A stretch of 64,000 nucleotides of DNA from Streptomyces sclerotialus (GTDB taxonomy: Bacteria; Actinomycetota; Actinomycetes; Streptomycetales; Streptomycetaceae): the NCBI GenBank assembly GCA_000719105.1, contig JODX01000009.1, positions 124,001 to 188,000 of the forward strand. The letters run 5' to 3'. The notes beneath the pieces are model-generated. The model worked only from the letters and a program-made list of their open reading frames with translations. It was not told the DNA's origin and did no database searches. The translations under genes and the position numbers were made by a program. Below, piece by piece: positions 56,851 through 64,000 of this stretch (positions are counted from its first letter, which is position 1; each line of letters opens with the position of its first letter).

Positions 56851-59079
56851 ATGAGCCAGTCCAACGCCCAGGCACCGGTCCAGCACGCGCAGCCCTCCGT
56901 GGGCTCCATAGCCGCCCACCGTCCGCACACGGTGGCCGCCGCTGTCTCCGATCTGGAACCCGACCTCGACGCCGACCTCGACGTCTACGAGGAGTCCCAG
57001 GACGGCGCCGAGCTGCCCCAGGGCCGTTTCCTGGACCGGGAGCGCAGCTGGCTCGCGTTCAACGAGCGGGTCCTGGAGCTGGCCGAGGACCCGGCCACAC
57101 CGCTCCTGGAGCGGGCGAACTTCCTGGCCATCTTCGCCAGCAACCTGGACGAGTTCTTCATGGTCCGGGTGGCCGGTCTGAAGCGCCGGATCGCCACCGG
57201 CGTCGCCACCCGTTCCGCCTCCGGGCTCCAGCCGCGCGAGGTGCTGGAGATGATCTGGGCGCGCTCGCGCGAGCTGATGGCGCGTCACGCTGCCTGCTAC
57301 CAGGAGGACGTGGCCCCGGCGCTCGCCGAGGAGGGCGTCCACCTGGTCCGCTGGAGCGAGCTGACAGAGAAGGAGCAGGCCCGCCTCTTCACGCTGTTCC
57401 GGCACCAGATCTTCCCGGTGCTGACCCCGCTGGCCGTCGACCCCGCGCACCCGTTCCCGTACATCTCCGGCCTCTCGCTCAACCTCGCCGTCGTCGTACG
57501 GAACCCGGTCAGCGGCCACCGGCACTTCGCGCGCGTCAAGGTGCCGCCGCTGCTGTCCCGCTTCCTGGAGGCGTCCCCGAACCGGTACGTGCCCATCGAG
57601 GACGTCATCGCCGCGCACCTGGAGGAACTCTTCCCGGGTATGGAGGTGCTGCAGCACCACACCTTCCGCCTCACCCGGAACGAGGACCTGGAGGTCGAGG
57701 AGGACGACGCCGAGAACCTGCTCCAGGCCCTGGAGAAGGAGCTCATGCGGCGCCGCTTCGGGCCGCCGGTGCGCCTGGAGGTCGAGGAGTCCATCGACCG
57801 GTACGTCCTGGACCTGCTGGTGCGGGAGCTGAAGATCTCCGAGGCCGAGGTGTACCCGCTGCCGGGTCCGCTCGACCTCACGGGTCTGTTCGGCGTCGCG
57901 GCGCTCGACCGGCCCGAGCTGAAGTACCCCAAGTTCATCGCGGGCACCCACCGCGACCTCTCCGAGGTCGAGTCGGCGTCGGCGCCCGACATCTTCGCCG
58001 CGCTGCGCGAACGGGACGTGCTGCTGCACCACCCGTACGACTCGTTCTCCACCTCCGTGCAGGCGTTCCTGGAGCAGGCCGCGGCCGACCCGGACGTCCT
58101 CGCCATCAAGCAGACCCTGTACCGGACCTCGGGCGACTCGCCCATCGTCGACGCGCTCATCGACGCCGCCGAGTCCGGCAAGCAGGTGCTCGTCCTGGTC
58201 GAGATCAAGGCCCGCTTCGACGAGCAGGCCAACATCAAGTGGGCCCGGAAGCTGGAGGAGGCCGGCTGCCACGTCGTGTACGGGCTGGTCGGCCTGAAGA
58301 CGCACTGCAAGCTGTCGCTGGTGGTGCGCCAGGAGGGCGACACCCTGCGCCGCTACTCCCACGTCGGCACCGGCAACTACCACCCCAAGACCGCCCGGCT
58401 GTACGAGGACCTGGGTCTGCTGACCGCCGACCAGCAGGTGGGCGCCGACCTCTCCGACCTGTTCAACCGGCTCTCCGGCTACTCCCGCCGCGAGACCTAC
58501 CGGCGGCTCCTCGTGGCCCCCAAGTCCCTGCGCGACGGTCTGGTCTCCCGGATCAACAAGGAGATCCAGCACCACCGCGCCGGGCGCCCCGCGCACGTCC
58601 GCATCAAGGTCAACTCGATGGTGGACGAGGCCGTCATCGACGCGCTGTACCGCGCCTCGCAGGCGGGTGTGCCGGTGGACGTGTGGGTCCGCGGGATCTG
58701 CGCCGTACGCCCCGGCGTCCCCGGCCTGTCGGAGAACATCCGGGTGCGGTCCGTGCTCGGCCGCTTCCTGGAGCACTCCCGGGTCTTCGCCTTCTGCAAC
58801 GGCGGCGAGCCCGAGGTCTGGATCGGCAGCGCCGACATGATGCACCGCAACCTCGACCGCCGTATAGAAGCACTGGTACGGGTCACCGACCCGGCCCACC
58901 GGGCGTCCCTCGACCGCCTGCTGGAGACCGGGATGTCCGACTCCACCGCCTCCTGGCACCTCGGCCCGGACGGCGAGTGGACCCGGCACGCGACGGACGC
59001 CGAGGGACAGCCCCTGCGCAACGTCCAGGAGATGCTCATTGACGCCCGGAGGCGCCGGCGTGGCACAGCGACACCTTGA
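56851..59079 (+). CDS. ppk: Polyphosphate kinase 1
   Basis: Ppk reversibly builds polyphosphate from ATP. The 742-residue protein has the four domains of PPK1: N-terminal helical (from [20 protein letters not shown]), head, and two phospholipase-D-like catalytic domains. The autophosphorylated His504 lies in [19 protein letters not shown], and His665 in [14 protein letters not shown]. The preferred start is ATG 56851 ([10 protein letters not shown]), with ATG 56716 as an alternative that would add 45 residues. Overlaps the CHAD gene. In S. lividans ppk influences antibiotic production and responds to phosphate; no clear PHO box was seen here. Confidence 0.95.
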   Translation: MSQSNAQAPVQHAQPSVGSIAAHRPHTVAAAVSDLEPDLDADLDVYEESQDGAELPQGRFLDRERSWLAFNERVLELAEDPATPLLERANFLAIFASNLDEFFMVRVAGLKRRIATGVATRSASGLQPREVLEMIWARSRELMARHAACYQEDVAPALAEEGVHLVRWSELTEKEQARLFTLFRHQIFPVLTPLAVDPAHPFPYISGLSLNLAVVVRNPVSGHRHFARVKVPPLLSRFLEASPNRYVPIEDVIAAHLEELFPGMEVLQHHTFRLTRNEDLEVEEDDAENLLQALEKELMRRRFGPPVRLEVEESIDRYVLDLLVRELKISEAEVYPLPGPLDLTGLFGVAALDRPELKYPKFIAGTHRDLSEVESASAPDIFAALRERDVLLHHPYDSFSTSVQAFLEQAAADPDVLAIKQTLYRTSGDSPIVDALIDAAESGKQVLVLVEIKARFDEQANIKWARKLEEAGCHVVYGLVGLKTHCKLSLVVRQEGDTLRRYSHVGTGNYHPKTARLYEDLGLLTADQQVGADLSDLFNRLSGYSRRETYRRLLVAPKSLRDGLVSRINKEIQHHRAGRPAHVRIKVNSMVDEAVIDALYRASQAGVPVDVWVRGICAVRPGVPGLSENIRVRSVLGRFLEHSRVFAFCNGGEPEVWIGSADMMHRNLDRRIEALVRVTDPAHRASLDRLLETGMSDSTASWHLGPDGEWTRHATDAEGQPLRNVQEMLIDARRRRRGTATP

Positions 59080-60181
59080 CCCCACGGACCCGACGAGCGG
59101 GACCTCCCCCGCGCTCTCGGCCCTGCTCGGGCACGCACGGGGAGGCGACCCCGCCGCGGAGGCCCTCCCGGGCTATCTGCGGGCCCAGGCGACGGAGTTC
59201 CTCCGGGCGCTGCGGGCCCACCGGGAGACCGGGAGCAACGGAGGTCCCCCCGTCAGGGCGAGGCCGGCCGGGGCGGACGACGGTGCCGCCGGGTCCGCCG
59301 ACGCGGCGCTCGCCCTGCGCCGCGCGGCCCGCCGGATCAGCGGCACCCTGCACACGTTCCGGCCGCTGCTCGACGCCGACTGGTCCGAGAACATGCGGCC
59401 CGAACTGGCGTGGCTGTCCGGCACGCTGGCCCGCGAGCACGCGTACGCGGCCCGCCTGCAGCGCCTGGTGACGGCCCTGAACCGGCTGTCGGGCGCGGCG
59501 GCCTTCCCGGCCCAGCCCCGCGGCACCGCGCAGGCCGCGGCCGACGGCACCGCGAAGGGCAGCCTGACCGTCGGGGCCGCCAAGGCGGGCGCCCTCCTCG
59601 ACCGGCAGCTCACCCTCGCCCGCACCCGCGCCCACTCGGCGGCGCTCCAGGCGCTCGGCTCGTCCCGCTTCCACGCGGTCGCCGACAGCGTGGCCGTGCT
59701 GGCCAGCGAGGTGCCCCTGGCCCCCGCGGCGGCCACCGCCGACCTGGGCCCCCTCGCCCGTGCCGCACACGAACGGCTGTCCGACGCGGTGGCCGCCCTC
59801 CCCCTGGTGACCGCGGGCAGCCCGTACAACGCCGAGGCGCTCGTCCACGGCCTCTCCCCCGACCCGGCCCCGCACCCCCAGGACGCCCCCTGGCACCAGG
59901 TCCGCCTGCTGCTGCGGCTGTACCGCTACGCCGTCGAGGTGCTGCACGGACCGGAATCCACCGTCGACGTGCGCCTGCTGACGGCCGGCGAGGCCCTCAA
60001 CCGGCACCGGGACGCCTCCGAGGCGGCGGCCGCCGCTGCGTCGGCGGCCCGCACCCCGCGCATCGCCCCCGCGACGGCGTACGCGCTCGGCGTCCTCCAC
60101 GCCGACCAGCGGCACGAGGTGGAGGCGGCCCGGTTCGCGTTCCAGCAGTGCTGGCAGAAGGAGGCGGTGAGCACCTCGTGA
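59060..60181 (+). CDS. CHAD-domain protein
   Basis: A 373-residue protein whose CHAD domain (conserved histidine alpha-helical domain) binds polyphosphate. Helical repeats contain paired basic/His residues: [76 protein letters not shown] 59060 follows GGAGG and overlaps ppk by 20 bases. In the operon ppk-CHAD-NUDIX the role is probably polyphosphate binding or localisation. The Ala-rich C-terminal linker is low-complexity. Confidence 0.9.
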   Translation: MAQRHLDPTDPTSGTSPALSALLGHARGGDPAAEALPGYLRAQATEFLRALRAHRETGSNGGPPVRARPAGADDGAAGSADAALALRRAARRISGTLHTFRPLLDADWSENMRPELAWLSGTLAREHAYAARLQRLVTALNRLSGAAAFPAQPRGTAQAAADGTAKGSLTVGAAKAGALLDRQLTLARTRAHSAALQALGSSRFHAVADSVAVLASEVPLAPAAATADLGPLARAAHERLSDAVAALPLVTAGSPYNAEALVHGLSPDPAPHPQDAPWHQVRLLLRLYRYAVEVLHGPESTVDVRLLTAGEALNRHRDASEAAAAAASAARTPRIAPATAYALGVLHADQRHEVEAARFAFQQCWQKEAVSTS

Positions 60182-60654
60182 CGAACCCGACGGACGGCGA
60201 CGGCACGACCGGCGGCGAGGGCACGACCGGCGGCCAGGACCCGATCCTCGCGGCGGGCTGCGTCCTGTGGCGCCGCTCCCCCAGCCCCGGCCCCGACACC
60301 GGGCGACTGGAGCTCTGCCTCGTCCACCGGCCGAAGTACGACGACTGGTCCTTCCCGAAGGGGAAGCTCAAGCCCGGCGAGGACGCCCTGGCCGGCGCGG
60401 TGCGCGAGGTCGAGGAGGAGACCGGCAGCCGCTGCACGCCCGGCCCCCGCCTCCGCACGGCCCACTACCTGGTCGACGGCCGCCCCAAGCAGGTGAGCTA
60501 CTGGGCGGCCGAGGCGTCCGGCGGCAGCTTCACGCCCAGCCGCGAGGTGGACCGCGTCGACTGGCTCGTCCCGGCCGAAGCCCGCGCACGCCTCACCCAG
60601 CCGCGCGACCGCGAGCTGGTGGACGACCTGCTGGCGGCCGTGCGGCAGAGCTAG
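60178..60654 (+). CDS. NUDIX hydrolase (MutT-like)
   Basis: A 158-residue NUDIX protein. The complete Nudix box is GKLKPGEDALAGAVREVEEETG (positions about 58-79; catalytic glutamates in REVEEE), preceded by FPK and LAAGCVLWRR. A Thr/Gly-rich N-terminal extension of about 20 residues is present. GTG 60178 overlaps the CHAD stop (GTGA). Members hydrolyse nucleoside diphosphates linked to X or oxidised dNTP, and some act on diadenosine polyphosphates, which would fit the ppk operon. Substrate unproven. Confidence 0.93.
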   Translation: MTNPTDGDGTTGGEGTTGGQDPILAAGCVLWRRSPSPGPDTGRLELCLVHRPKYDDWSFPKGKLKPGEDALAGAVREVEEETGSRCTPGPRLRTAHYLVDGRPKQVSYWAAEASGGSFTPSREVDRVDWLVPAEARARLTQPRDRELVDDLLAAVRQS

Positions 60655-60833
60655 GCCGGGCCCGCGTCCCGCACGTGCTCCTCCGCGTCCGTCCGCGCCC
60701 GGCTCCTCGCCCGGCGCGCCGGTCCCCGCCAGCCGCAGGTGCACCGGGCCAGGCAGAACCGTCCCTGCTCGACGGTCGACGGACGGTGGTCCCGCTGCTC
60801 CTGAAGGGCTGCACTCTCGTCCCGCTGCGTCAC
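60651..60833 (-). CDS. Small Cys/Arg-rich protein
   Basis: A 60-residue basic protein: VTQRDESAALQEQRDHRPST then CLARCTCGWRGPARRARSRA with three cysteines in CxxxCxC order, and a final RTDAEEHVRDAGPA. The cysteine/tryptophan block looks like a small zinc or recognition motif. It is convergent with the NUDIX gene, whose stop overlaps its own in CTAG. No known family is assigned; the block and codon use suggest a real gene. Confidence 0.6.
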   Translation of the reverse strand: MTQRDESAALQEQRDHRPSTVEQGRFCLARCTCGWRGPARRARSRARTDAEEHVRDAGPA

Positions 60834-60956
60834 GCCCGGCACGTTACCCGCCGTAGGTGAACGCCCGATGAGGCGCGTGACGGCAGCCCCCGCTCCGTCG
60901 TTGACCCGGCGACCCGGCGACAGCTGCCCGGGACGGACCGGCAGGGGGTTGAGACG

Positions 60957-61847
60957 ATGGTGGCGCGGCAGCACGTGAAGGTACCCCCGCTCATGCGGGT
61001 CCTTCCGCCCGGACCACTCCGGGAGTGGACGCGGCGGAGCGCGGCGGCCGCCGCGGCCGGGCTCGTCGTGGTGTGCGGTGCCGGCTGCATGCCCCTCACG
61101 TCCGCCGAGGACGCCCGCGCCGCCGCCGATCCCGTGGAGCTGCTGCACCGGGCCTCGGGCGCGCTGGTGCGCGCGGGCACCTCCAAGGCCCGTACGTCCA
61201 TGGAGATGGCCACCGGCGGCACCCGTGTCACCATCCGCGGCGAGGGCGTGTACGACTACGCCGAGCGGCTCGGCCGGCTCCGGGTGCGGCTGCCGCAGGG
61301 GGCCGCCGGGGCCGCCGAGCAGCGCCCGATCACCGAGCTCCTCGCGCCGGGTGCCCTGTACATGAAGAACCGCGGCGCCGGAGTGCCCGCCGACAAGTGG
61401 GTCCGCGTCGACACCGCCGCCCTCTCCGACGGCAACCTCGTCACCGGCGGCGCCACCGACCCCCTCGCGGCGGCCGAGGTGCTGCGCGGCACCCGGACGG
61501 CCCACTACGTCGGCGAGACCGAGATCGCGGGCACTCCGGTGCGCCACTACCGGGGCACGGCGGACCTCGCGCAGGCCGCCGGGAAGGCGTCGAAGGGCAA
61601 CCGGGGGCCGCTGCGGGCGGCAGCGAGAGGGTTCGCCAGCCCCGAGGTCCGGTTCGACGCCTACCTCGACCACCAGGGCCGCATCAGGAAGGTGCGCCAC
61701 CGGTTCAGCTTCCTCAACGGGCAGCACGACGACGCGGCCACGATCGCGGTCGCCTCCACGACCCTGCTGTACGACTTCGGCGTCCCCGTCTCCGTACGGC
61801 TGCCGAGGCCGGAGGACATGTACGCGGGAGAGATCGCCGAGAACTGA
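60957..61847 (+). CDS. Secreted lipoprotein (LppX/LprG-like)
   Basis: A 296-residue lipoprotein. A long N-terminus leads to the signal core AAAAGLVVVCGAGC with Cys44 as the lipidation site (lipobox VCGAGC, about 40-44). The mature part contains LLHRASGALVRAGTSKARTS, VYDYAERLGRLRVRLP, APGALYMKNRGAGVPADKWV and HYVGETEIAGTPVRHYRG, a pattern of the LolA/LppX-like hydrophobic-cavity fold. Could bind lipid or an unknown hydrophobic ligand outside the cell. ATG start; there is an upstream gap of 123 bases to the convergent small gene. Confidence 0.85.
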   Translation: MVARQHVKVPPLMRVLPPGPLREWTRRSAAAAAAGLVVVCGAGCMPLTSAEDARAAADPVELLHRASGALVRAGTSKARTSMEMATGGTRVTIRGEGVYDYAERLGRLRVRLPQGAAGAAEQRPITELLAPGALYMKNRGAGVPADKWVRVDTAALSDGNLVTGGATDPLAAAEVLRGTRTAHYVGETEIAGTPVRHYRGTADLAQAAGKASKGNRGPLRAAARGFASPEVRFDAYLDHQGRIRKVRHRFSFLNGQHDDAATIAVASTTLLYDFGVPVSVRLPRPEDMYAGEIAEN

Positions 61848-61930
61848 CGCCGGGAACCCGGTGGCCGGGCCACGTGGGCGACGTCCGGTCGGGTGTCGTC
61901 GGAATAGCCCGTTGGTGCCATGCGCGGTGT

Positions 61931-61946
61931 GTAGGGCGCTCCCTAC
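61931..61946. promoter_or_regulatory. Palindrome upstream of the 68-residue protein gene
   Basis: GTAGGG-CGCT-CCCTAC, perfect 6-bp arms, 33 bases before the ATG. Operator-like. Confidence 0.45.
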
Positions 61947-61978
61947 TCTAGGAAGTCGGTGACGGCGGAGAAGAGGTG

Positions 61979-62185
61979 ATGCGCGTGGCTCCGGCAGGCG
62001 GTACAGCGGTGCAGGACCACGTGGCCCTCGCCGAGATCGAGCTGTGCGGCGAACTGATGATCGCGGCGTCGGCCGCCCGCGGGGACCGGCTCAGCCCGGA
62101 CCGCATCGACGAAGTGCTGCGGGTCCGGGAGGAACGCCTCCCCGAGCCCCGCGAGAACGCACCGAGGCAACGGGGCGGCGCATAG
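61979..62185 (+). CDS. Small conserved protein
   Basis: A 68-residue protein: MRVAPAGGTAVQDHVALAEI, ELCGELMIAASAARGDRLSP, DRIDEVLRVREERLPEP. ATG 61979 (or GTG 61976) follows GGAGAAGAGG. Predicted to be helical and soluble. Downstream the csoR gene is convergent. A GTAGGG-CGCT-CCCTAC palindrome lies 33-48 bases before the start. Function not known. Confidence 0.75.
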   Translation: MRVAPAGGTAVQDHVALAEIELCGELMIAASAARGDRLSPDRIDEVLRVREERLPEPRENAPRQRGGA

Positions 62186-62237
62186 GCACAGGCCGTCCGG
62201 GCCGGCCCCGGCGGGGACCGGCCCCCGGTACGCGCCC

Positions 62238-62609
62238 TCAGGTGCGCAGCAGCCGCCCGATCGCCTTCGTGGCCTCCTCGACCTTGGCGTCGATCTCGGT
62301 CCCGCCCTTGAGCGCGGCGTCCGCGACGCAGTGGCGCAGATGCTCCTCCAGGAGCTGCAGGGCGAAGGACTGGAGCGCCTTCGTGGAGGCCGATACCTGG
62401 GTGAGTATGTCGATGCAGTAGACGTCCTCGTCGACCATCCGCTGCAGGCCCCTGATCTGGCCCTCGATACGGCGGAGACGCTTGAGGTGTTCATGCTTCT
62501 GATGGTGGTACCCGTGGACCCCTCGGTCGTGATCGGTGACCACGGCGTCCGAGCCGGTGTCGGGGGTGTCCTCGAAGGGCGCCGTCGCGCCGGCCTCGGT
62601 GGTCGTCAT
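62238..62609 (-). CDS. csoR: Copper-sensing repressor CsoR
   Basis: CsoR represses copper export genes and leaves DNA on binding Cu(I). The 123-residue protein has the all-helical fold with the Cys-His-Cys set: Cys65 (VYCIDILTQ), His90 and Cys94 (EEHLRHCV). The N-terminus has an extended tail with several His residues (HGYHHQKHEHLKRLRRIEGQ begins the domain). Spacing matches S. lividans CsoR. A CATATACC-N7-GGTATATG operator lies just upstream of its start, consistent with autoregulation. Confidence 0.94.
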   Translation of the reverse strand: MTTTEAGATAPFEDTPDTGSDAVVTDHDRGVHGYHHQKHEHLKRLRRIEGQIRGLQRMVDEDVYCIDILTQVSASTKALQSFALQLLEEHLRHCVADAALKGGTEIDAKVEEATKAIGRLLRT

Positions 62610-62634
62610 CGCGTCCTCCCACAGACGTAAACGG

Positions 62635-62657
62635 CATATACCCCAGGTAGGTATATG
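62635..62657. promoter_or_regulatory. CsoR operator-like inverted repeat
   Basis: CATATACC (62635-62642) and GGTATATG (62650-62657) with a 7-base centre CCAGGTA. It is like the TACCCC/GGGGTA-type sites of CsoR and lies 26 bases before the csoR start. Confidence 0.75.
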
Positions 62658-62843
62658 GTAACGAACTTCGCTGGGTATGGGTCCCTTGGCCGATGCCCCA
62701 TGCGCACGGCAGGGAGACCGGTGGAACCGCCCCCGTGCCGATCGCCCTGCCCGATGGGCGACACTGGGGACGGCCCGTTAGCCGTGGCCGAATGTTGCGC
62801 CTAGCATCAGCCTGACCGAACCGAAGCACCCCGAGGACCCCAC

Positions 62844-63464
62844 GTGCGCTTTCGTCTGACCCCCAGGGAGACGAGCTTCTACGACATGTTCGCCGCCTCC
62901 GCGGACAACATCGTCACGGGCTCCAAGCTCCTGATGGAACTGCTCGGGGCGGACACTCCCGCCCGGGCCGAGATCGCAGAGCGTATGCGGGCCGCGGAAC
63001 ACGCCGGTGACGACGCCACGCACGCGATCTTCCACCAGCTCAACTCCTCGTTCATCACGCCGTTCGACCGCGAGGACATCTACTCCCTCGCGTCCTCCCT
63101 GGACGACATCATGGACTTCATGGAGGAGGCCGTCGACCTGGTCGTCCTCTACAACGTCGAGGAACTGCCGAAGGGCGTCGAGCAGCAGATCGAGGTGCTC
63201 GCGCGGGCCGCCGAGCTCACGGCCGAGGCCATGCCGAACCTCCGCACGATGGACAACCTCACCGAGTACTGGATCGAGGTCAACCGGCTGGAGAACCAGG
63301 CGGACCAGATCCACCGCAAGCTGCTCGCCCACCTCTTCAACGGCAAGTACGACGCCATCGAGGTGCTCAAGCTCAAGCAGATCGTGGATGTGCTGGAGGA
63401 AGCGGCAGACGCGTTCGAGCACGTGGCGAACACGGTGGAGACCATCGCGGTCAAGGAGTCCTGA
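62844..63464 (+). CDS. DUF47 PhoU-like protein
   Basis: A 206-residue helical protein of the DUF47/PhoU-like group that accompanies Pit permeases and probably adjusts their activity. Visible: FRLTPRETSFYDMFAASADN, AGDDATHAIFHQLNSSFITP, FDREDIYSLASSLDDIMDFM and IVDVLEEAADAFEHVANTVE, the last two matching the conserved metal-binding ExxxDxxxD style helices. GTG 62844 follows GAGGA. Followed by pit after 7 bases, so they form an operon. The upstream gene csoR is divergent. Confidence 0.92.
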   Translation: MRFRLTPRETSFYDMFAASADNIVTGSKLLMELLGADTPARAEIAERMRAAEHAGDDATHAIFHQLNSSFITPFDREDIYSLASSLDDIMDFMEEAVDLVVLYNVEELPKGVEQQIEVLARAAELTAEAMPNLRTMDNLTEYWIEVNRLENQADQIHRKLLAHLFNGKYDAIEVLKLKQIVDVLEEAADAFEHVANTVETIAVKES

Positions 63465-63471
63465 CCCGTCC

Positions 63472-64000
63472 ATGGACACCTTCGCTCTGGTCGTGACCAT
63501 CGGGGTCGCGCTCTTCTTCACCTATACGAACGGCTTCCACGACTCGGCGAACGCGATCGCGACCTCGGTCTCGACGCGGGCGCTGACGCCGAGGGCCGCG
63601 CTGGCCATGGCCGCGGTCATGAACCTGGCGGGCGCCTTCCTCGGCAGCGGTGTGGCCAAGACGGTCAGTGAGGGCCTGATCGAGACCCCCGAGGGCTCCA
63701 AGGGGATGGGCATCCTCTTCGCGGCGCTCGTGGGCGCGATCGTCTGGAACCTGATCACCTGGTACTTCGGCCTGCCGTCGTCCTCCTCGCACGCCCTGTT
63801 CGGCGGCATGGTGGGCGCGGCGCTGGCGGGCGGGACGACCGTCTACTGGCACGGCGTGGTCGACAAGATCGTCATCCCGATGTTCGTCTCCCCGGTGGTG
63901 GGCCTGCTGGCCGGCTACCTGGTGATGACGGCCATCCTGTGGATCTTCCGCCGGGCCAACCCGCACAAGGCCAAACGCGGCTTCCGTATCGCGCAGACCG
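63472..64000 (+). CDS. pit: Inorganic phosphate transporter Pit (3' end cut by window)
   Basis: The first 176 residues of a Pit-family H+/metal-phosphate symporter. The signature GFHDSANAIATSVSTRAL is at about 22-40, then AALAMAAVMNLAGAFLGSG, NLITWYFGLPSSSSHALFGG (the second copy of the duplicated motif) and a helix VSPVVGLLAGYLVMTAILW. Rest of the membrane domain is outside the window. Starts 7 bases after the DUF47 stop. Confidence 0.93.
   Translation, partial: MDTFALVVTIGVALFFTYTNGFHDSANAIATSVSTRALTPRAALAMAAVMNLAGAFLGSGVAKTVSEGLIETPEGSKGMGILFAALVGAIVWNLITWYFGLPSSSSHALFGGMVGAALAGGTTVYWHGVVDKIVIPMFVSPVVGLLAGYLVMTAILWIFRRANPHKAKRGFRIAQT

Overview
The window is chromosomal DNA of a Streptomyces (very high GC, strong GC3 bias, many GTG starts, four-base ATGA/GTGA gene overlaps). 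Marker genes support this: mycothiol synthesis (mshA, mshD), the sporulation anti-sigma factor rsiG (formerly amfC), the developmental regulators devA/devB, nur, glnR, csoR and ppk. From memory the core gene order resembles the S. coelicolor SCO4136-SCO4205 region; this could not be checked here.

Layout. 0-2.2 kb: a truncated monooxygenase-fold gene, an XRE/TPR regulator, and divergently a pair of small genes, the second frameshifted. 2.3-11.9 kb: DUF2000, AraC, YbjN, mshA, a methyltransferase, a secreted NlpC/P60 hydrolase, a response-regulator/PP2C phosphatase, DUF2516, a heparin-binding-haemagglutinin-like protein and an XRE regulator with a perfect operator-like inverted repeat. 11.9-18.6 kb: a Tn7-like transposon (TnsA, TnsB, TnsC/TniB and TniQ homologues) carrying a GlcG/HbpS-like protein and a MmyB-like regulator, with a duplicated right-end sequence. 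18.6-23.7 kb: DinB, devB, three paralogous GntR regulators and two paralogous two-helix membrane proteins; a 15-bp palindrome AGTTGG-N3-CCAACT lies upstream of each regulator. 24-36.9 kb: rsiG, dtd, ygfZ, nur, nitrobindin, a 32-residue membrane peptide, DsrE, DUF3099, DUF1416, a sulfurtransferase behind a cysteine-containing leader peptide, LmeA-like, MoaD-like, a hydrolase, glnR and a LacI regulator. 37-40.4 kb: HtrA-like protease and an MprAB-like two-component system. 40.4-46.7 kb: an accessory stretch with two DUF6247/partner pairs resembling toxin-antitoxin modules, a frameshifted winged-helix gene, a VOC/WYL pair, a DUF397-DUF397-XRE unit and a second, intact copy of the small-gene pair of the left edge. 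46.7-56.6 kb: a pectate lyase-pectinesterase fusion, an ABC exporter behind a 42-residue lysine/alanine/proline-rich peptide gene, a secreted 5'-nucleotidase, mshD, and a YtrA-type regulator with its ABC transporter. 56.8-64 kb: phosphate and polyphosphate genes (ppk, CHAD, NUDIX; a DUF47 PhoU-like protein and pit) around a lipoprotein and csoR.

How the genes work together. mshA and mshD are two steps of mycothiol synthesis. ppk, CHAD and NUDIX overlap and form one polyphosphate/nucleotide operon; the DUF47 protein and Pit form a phosphate-uptake unit. The sulfur genes are probably attenuated through the leader peptide. The dev cluster appears self-controlled through a shared operator. Most novelty lies in the Tn7-like element, the enlarged dev cluster, the repeated small-gene modules next to XRE regulators, and several very short genes.
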